Below are positions 60,325-64,000 of a DNA stretch of 64,000 nucleotides, piece after piece (position 1 is the first letter of the stretch; each line of letters opens with the position of its first letter). Below the pieces are notes generated by a model. It was not told where the DNA came from. It did not search any database and saw nothing but the letters and a program-made list of their open reading frames with translations. The DNA is taken from the NCBI RefSeq assembly GCF_002155965.1, contig NZ_MUMH01000029.1:1-64000 (forward strand), in the 5' to 3' direction. Source of the stretch: Allokutzneria sp. NRRL B-24872 (lineage in GTDB: Bacteria; Actinomycetota; Actinomycetes; Mycobacteriales; Pseudonocardiaceae). The translations under genes and the position numbers were made by a program.

Positions 60325-63261
60325 ATGGCGGTTCCCGTAACGGAACAGCGCAAGCTGTTCCAGCGCTCCGGCGACATGTGCGCTTTCCCTCGCTGCAAGA
60401 AGGCGCTCACGGCGAAGCAGACGGACAGCGACCCCGTGGCGTCCTTGGGCGAGATAGCCCATATCGTGGGCGACAGCGCCAACGGCCCACGTGGTGTTTC
60501 TCCGCTGACGCCCCGCGAGCGCAATCAGTACGAGAACCTTATTCTCCTCTGCAACTACCACCACCGGCTCATCGATTCACAACCCGACACCTGGACAGTC
60601 TCGCGGCTTGACGCGATGAAGCGGACTCATGAGGAATGGGTGCGGTTCCGGCTCGGCTCGATCGATCCCGTGACAGGCACGGCCGATCGATGCGCCCACC
60701 CCGGGAGTGACTTCATCGAGTGGTTCATCACCGAGGCCGAGCGCTGGCCCGCCGTCGACTCCCCGATCGACCGGGCGCTTCTGGGTATCCATGCTGCGCT
60801 GCCTCTCCCACCGGGATCACCGGAGTCGCTGTCAACACAGCTGCCCGAGTACGTGTGCCGTGATGTGGACGGCGAACTCCGTGAAGCGGTTGGCGACGCA
60901 GCGCGCCGAAGCGGCTTCATCGTCGTCGTAGGGCCATCGGCATCGGGCAAGACGCGATCGGTGTACGAGGCTGTGCGCGCCCGACTGTCCGACTGGCGGA
61001 TGATTATCCCGCCGACGGCGGGCGATCTGGACGAGCTGCTGCTCTCGGGAATCCCGTTGGACCGCTCGGTCATCTGGCTCGACGAGCTCGCCCGCTATCT
61101 GGATCCCGGCACGCTAAGCCTGCGTGCCATCCGCAGGATTCTCGCGGAGCAGAACGGCCCACTTCTTGTCATCGGGACTATGTGGTCCGCAGATTTCGAC
61201 CGCTTGTGCATCCCGCCTGTCGAGGACCACACGCGGGATGTGAACGCCGACGCCGCCGCGATCCTCCGCCTGGCAACCAGATTCGATCTCCTCCCCGCAT
61301 TCACCGAGACTGAACACCGGCGAGCGGCGGAGATCGGTCAACGAGATCCCCGGGTCCGCGAGGCGATCGAGCGCTCGGCAGACGCGGCGATTCCATCGTG
61401 CCTGGCGTGCGCGCCTGAGCTGATCCGCCGTTGGGAGCAGCCCAGCGACCCGGTAGGCGCGGCCGTCGTTACCGCCGCCGTCGAGGCGCGGCTGTGCGGC
61501 CACCCCGCGGTCATCCCGCCGGGCCTCCTGCGGGCGCTCACCGAGGAATATCTGACTAGTGCGCAAAAGGCGACGGCGACGGCCGGCTGGTTCGACTCAG
61601 CGCTGCAGTGGGCGTTGCGTCCGGTCCGCGGGGACGTCGCCTTGCTGACCCCGGCGGCGCGCCGCGTCGGGGAACTCGATGGCTACCAGGCGTCGGACAT
61701 CCTCGCGCACCGCGCGGCACAACGCTACGCAGCGCGTCGGGAGTCTCCGGACAAGCCCTGGGAGGTCCTGGTCGAGCGCTCTGATTACCAGGCGTGCCAC
61801 ATCATCGGACTGTTCGCCAGCTCATGCGGCTACCGCGACCACGCCGTGGCCGCGTGGAGCCGCCTGGCCGAGGCTGGCGACACCGCCTCCATGGCCTCGC
61901 TCGGGCTTGACTGCTTGGACGACGGCGATGACGAAGGAGCGGCCACCTGGTATCGCCGCGCGGTCGACGCCGGGAACAGCGGGGCGATGGCGACTCTCGC
62001 GGCCACATTGGACAAGCTCGGCCGAACCAAAGAGGCGCTCGCCTGGCTTCGCAAGGGCGCGGAGGCCGGCGTGCCGGGCGCCATGATCGGCCTCGGCCAG
62101 TCGCTACAGGTCGACGGCGACTATCAGGAGGCGCGGCACTGGTACGAAGCGGCATCGGATGCCGGTGACAACGGCATGGGCGAGCTCTTCCTTGGCTGCA
62201 TGCTGCGCGATCAAGGGGACCTGGAGGCCGCCGTCGAATGCCTGCATGCGGCAGCTGAAGCCGCGCGCGTCTTCACTGGCCCTGAATTCCTCCACATGCC
62301 ACTGCCTGTCGGGGTGACTGACTCCGCGATCAGAAAGCACCGTGCGGCTTTCGCCACCACGTATACGAGCGCAGCGCTCTGCCTCGGCGAGATCTACCTG
62401 TCGCAGGAACGCTCCGAGGAAGCGAAGATCTGGCTTCAGCGCGCCGCAGACCTCGGACGCGTAGAAGCGATGATGAAACTCGGTGAACTGATCTGGCACG
62501 AAGGCGAGCACGAACGCGCCTTGACCTGGCTCAGGCCAGCCGCGGAGGCAGGCGAGACGCAGGCCATGCTCTACGTGGCTATGACGCTGGACGAGCAGGA
62601 AGAGACCGGCGAGGCGGACACTTGGTACCGGAAAGCCGCGCAAGCAGGACATCCGCTGGCCCCGGGCCGCTACGCAATCTTCCTTCACGAGCAGGGCGAC
62701 ACCGGGCAGGCGCGGGAGTGGCTGGCCAAGGCTCGTGAGGTGGACGACCCGGTGGTCGACATGGTTTTCGCAGCAATGAGCGGGGCGGACAGCGAACAGG
62801 AGGTGCGCGTTAGCCCACTGGACCCCGGCGAGCTGAACGACGCGATCAGTTGGACTCCGCTAGCGCACACCTGCGGATGCGTCGCGGACTGGGGCTGGGA
62901 CATGGAACAGGCCAACCCGATGCACTTCATGCAGTGGTGCGCTGACGTAATCAGTGCGGAATGCCCATGGCACACAGCGGACCAATCCCTGAAGGACAGA
63001 CCGCCCCTCCTCGTCCGCAACCTGCCGCACGGCCCAGCCTTCTACGCGCGGGCCGCCTCCGGCGTGGACGTGGAACTCGGACAGCGCATCGCCTCGGGCA
63101 TCCAGGACCTGCTCACGATGGCCGAGAACGGAGACGAGGCAGGCATCCTGGCCACCATCCCACCTGACTATCGATCCTGGCTCGAATCCCAGCAGTACGA
63201 CGTGGTCGCAGAATGGTTCAACTCACGCTTGACGAACCTGATCCTCAACCGTGGTACGTAA
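60325..63261 (+). CDS. HNH nuclease-STAND ATPase-Sel1/TPR repeat protein, putative defence effector
   Basis: The 978-residue protein starts MAVPVTEQRKLFQRSGDMCA. Residues 15-105 form an HNH domain with CAFPRCKK, EIAHIVGDSANGPRG and ENLILLCNYHHRLID. A P-loop NTPase domain has GPSASGKTRSVYEA near 202 and SVIWLDELARYL near 247. From about residue 505 to 810 there are Sel1/TPR-like repeats (AAWSRLAEAGDTASMASLGL, ALAWLRKGAEAGVPGAMIGL, AATWYRRAVDAGNSGAMATL). The C-terminal 150 residues are unassigned. AGGGG precedes the ATG. Nuclease plus STAND plus repeats suggests phage sensing and DNA cutting, but the target is unknown. Confidence 0.8.
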   Translation: MAVPVTEQRKLFQRSGDMCAFPRCKKALTAKQTDSDPVASLGEIAHIVGDSANGPRGVSPLTPRERNQYENLILLCNYHHRLIDSQPDTWTVSRLDAMKRTHEEWVRFRLGSIDPVTGTADRCAHPGSDFIEWFITEAERWPAVDSPIDRALLGIHAALPLPPGSPESLSTQLPEYVCRDVDGELREAVGDAARRSGFIVVVGPSASGKTRSVYEAVRARLSDWRMIIPPTAGDLDELLLSGIPLDRSVIWLDELARYLDPGTLSLRAIRRILAEQNGPLLVIGTMWSADFDRLCIPPVEDHTRDVNADAAAILRLATRFDLLPAFTETEHRRAAEIGQRDPRVREAIERSADAAIPSCLACAPELIRRWEQPSDPVGAAVVTAAVEARLCGHPAVIPPGLLRALTEEYLTSAQKATATAGWFDSALQWALRPVRGDVALLTPAARRVGELDGYQASDILAHRAAQRYAARRESPDKPWEVLVERSDYQACHIIGLFASSCGYRDHAVAAWSRLAEAGDTASMASLGLDCLDDGDDEGAATWYRRAVDAGNSGAMATLAATLDKLGRTKEALAWLRKGAEAGVPGAMIGLGQSLQVDGDYQEARHWYEAASDAGDNGMGELFLGCMLRDQGDLEAAVECLHAAAEAARVFTGPEFLHMPLPVGVTDSAIRKHRAAFATTYTSAALCLGEIYLSQERSEEAKIWLQRAADLGRVEAMMKLGELIWHEGEHERALTWLRPAAEAGETQAMLYVAMTLDEQEETGEADTWYRKAAQAGHPLAPGRYAIFLHEQGDTGQAREWLAKAREVDDPVVDMVFAAMSGADSEQEVRVSPLDPGELNDAISWTPLAHTCGCVADWGWDMEQANPMHFMQWCADVISAECPWHTADQSLKDRPPLLVRNLPHGPAFYARAASGVDVELGQRIASGIQDLLTMAENGDEAGILATIPPDYRSWLESQQYDVVAEWFNSRLTNLILNRGT

Positions 63262-63557
63262 GCGAATTCCCGGTCAGTCGGTTCGTTGTAGCCGTATCCG
63301 GCCGTCGACAGTCCCGCCGGGAACGCATGCTCGTCGATCCCCTTGCACAACTCGATGGCCATTATCTGGTGGTTCACATCAGTGTCGGTCACGTCTTCAT
63401 CATCTTGCGGGAATCGACACTGTTAAGAGATGAGCGTGAGGATCACCCGATCGACAACCTTGCACCCGCCAGTTAGTGACCCGGTCGCCGGACCGTCGAT
63501 GTCGGTAGCGACCGATACCGTCGTGCACCTCGACGCTCCCTGGGAAGGACGGCCCGG
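63262..63557. other. Intergenic region
   Basis: These 296 bases separate the HNH-STAND gene from the next gene. A 74-residue minus-strand frame (63168-63392) and an 87-residue plus-strand frame overlap the neighbour's 3' end, but neither has a good ribosome binding site or a known family. Nothing else is seen. Confidence 0.4.
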
Positions 63558-64000
63558 ATGTCCGCAAGCGCGCACCAAAAGCGTGCCAGGAAGTACCACC
63601 ACATCGCACCCAACGAGTACGTCTACGTCTCTTATGAGGACTACTGTCGGCAGTGGCAGGTCGATCCTGACTGCGTGAAAGCGAACGACCGCGAACTCGG
63701 CAGGATGGAAAGCCACATCGTCCGGACCGCTGTGTACCGCCTGATCGCGCTGCGCTGGGCAGCGGTGTCCGGAGAGCGAGACTCGCTGCCCGATCCACGG
63801 CTGGTCAATCCCGAGCTGCGCACCCGGGCTACCCGCAACGTGCTACATCTCGCCGCCGACCTTCTCTCCAGGTTCACCCTCGAAGCACGAGGCGCGGGAT
63901 GGTCCTGGCACGAACTCGCCACATTCGAATCTGTGGCGCAGCAGATCCCAGAATGGGCCAGCACGCAGACGTTGACCTGGGGCTGTGGGGATTGCAATCA
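63558..64000 (+). CDS. Unrecognised protein, N-terminal part only
   Basis: An ATG at 63558 follows GGGAAGGAC and opens a frame that runs to the end of the window (147 codons, no stop). The protein begins MSASAHQKRARKYHHIAPNE and continues with YVYVSYEDYCRQWQVDPD, helical Arg/Leu-rich segments, and WGCGDCN at the edge. No membrane helix. I recognise no family. Its place after two STAND nucleases makes a defence role possible but unproven. Confidence 0.55.
   Translation, partial: MSASAHQKRARKYHHIAPNEYVYVSYEDYCRQWQVDPDCVKANDRELGRMESHIVRTAVYRLIALRWAAVSGERDSLPDPRLVNPELRTRATRNVLHLAADLLSRFTLEARGAGWSWHELATFESVAQQIPEWASTQTLTWGCGDCN

Overview
The window is high-GC, densely coded DNA with many GTG/TTG starts, stop-start overlaps, a Scr1-type DUF5753/XRE regulator, a DUF6879 protein, a membrane Ser/Thr kinase and a DUF5997/LysR pair. 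This gene set points to a filamentous actinomycete. Pseudonocardiaceae (Saccharothrix, Lentzea, Actinosynnema, Saccharopolyspora) is my best guess, from gene content only.

Layout. 1-15.7 kb is ordinary chromosomal DNA: the tail of an IS transposase, a membrane protein, a divergent MerR/TetR pair with visible operators, a metallo-hydrolase, a gluzincin-like peptidase, a DUF6879/XRE cassette, a membrane Ser/Thr kinase, argG, a tandem-MerR regulator divergent from an immunity-like protein, a NarL-type two-component system, a VanZ-RDD membrane protein and a decayed GH16-like gene. 15.7-24.1 kb, minus strand, holds two tandem copies of a five-gene RiPP cluster: APH-like kinase, HopA1-like lyase, precursor peptide, degenerate APH-like protein, short-chain dehydrogenase. 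The gene content fits class V lanthipeptides (LanK, LanY, LanA, LanX plus an SDR). Each precursor gene lies between two RNA hairpins. 24.3-27.7 kb is a separate minus-strand operon (2OG-Fe(II) oxygenase, methyltransferase, carnitine-type acyltransferase) ending in its own terminator. 27.8-29.5 kb holds a HIT-like protein, a LysR-like sensor domain without DNA-binding domain, and a DUF5997 protein.

29.6-63.3 kb is a defence island. It starts with a type II Wadjet system in the order jetD-A-B-C, followed without a break by a zinc-ribbon/restriction-nuclease fusion and a winged-helix protein. After a structured intergenic region comes a complete type I-E CRISPR-Cas locus (array 1, cas3-cas8e-cas11-cas7e-cas5e-cas6e-cas1-cas2, array 2). 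This locus is bracketed by a direct repeat plus a duplicated DUF2637/SpdB-like membrane gene, the right copy of which is frameshifted. Two very large STAND-type NTPases, one with an Mrr-like nuclease and one with an HNH nuclease, are arranged head to head. Between them lies a degenerate three-repeat CRISPR array of a different repeat family. The window ends inside an unrecognised open reading frame.

How the genes fit together. The RiPP copies look like self-contained Ser/Thr dehydration and lanthionine-forming modules without a local protease or exporter. Wadjet would act on plasmids, type I-E CRISPR on catalogued invaders, and the two STAND nucleases probably sense phage proteins. The flanking repeats suggest that the CRISPR-Cas block was inserted or mobilised as a unit.
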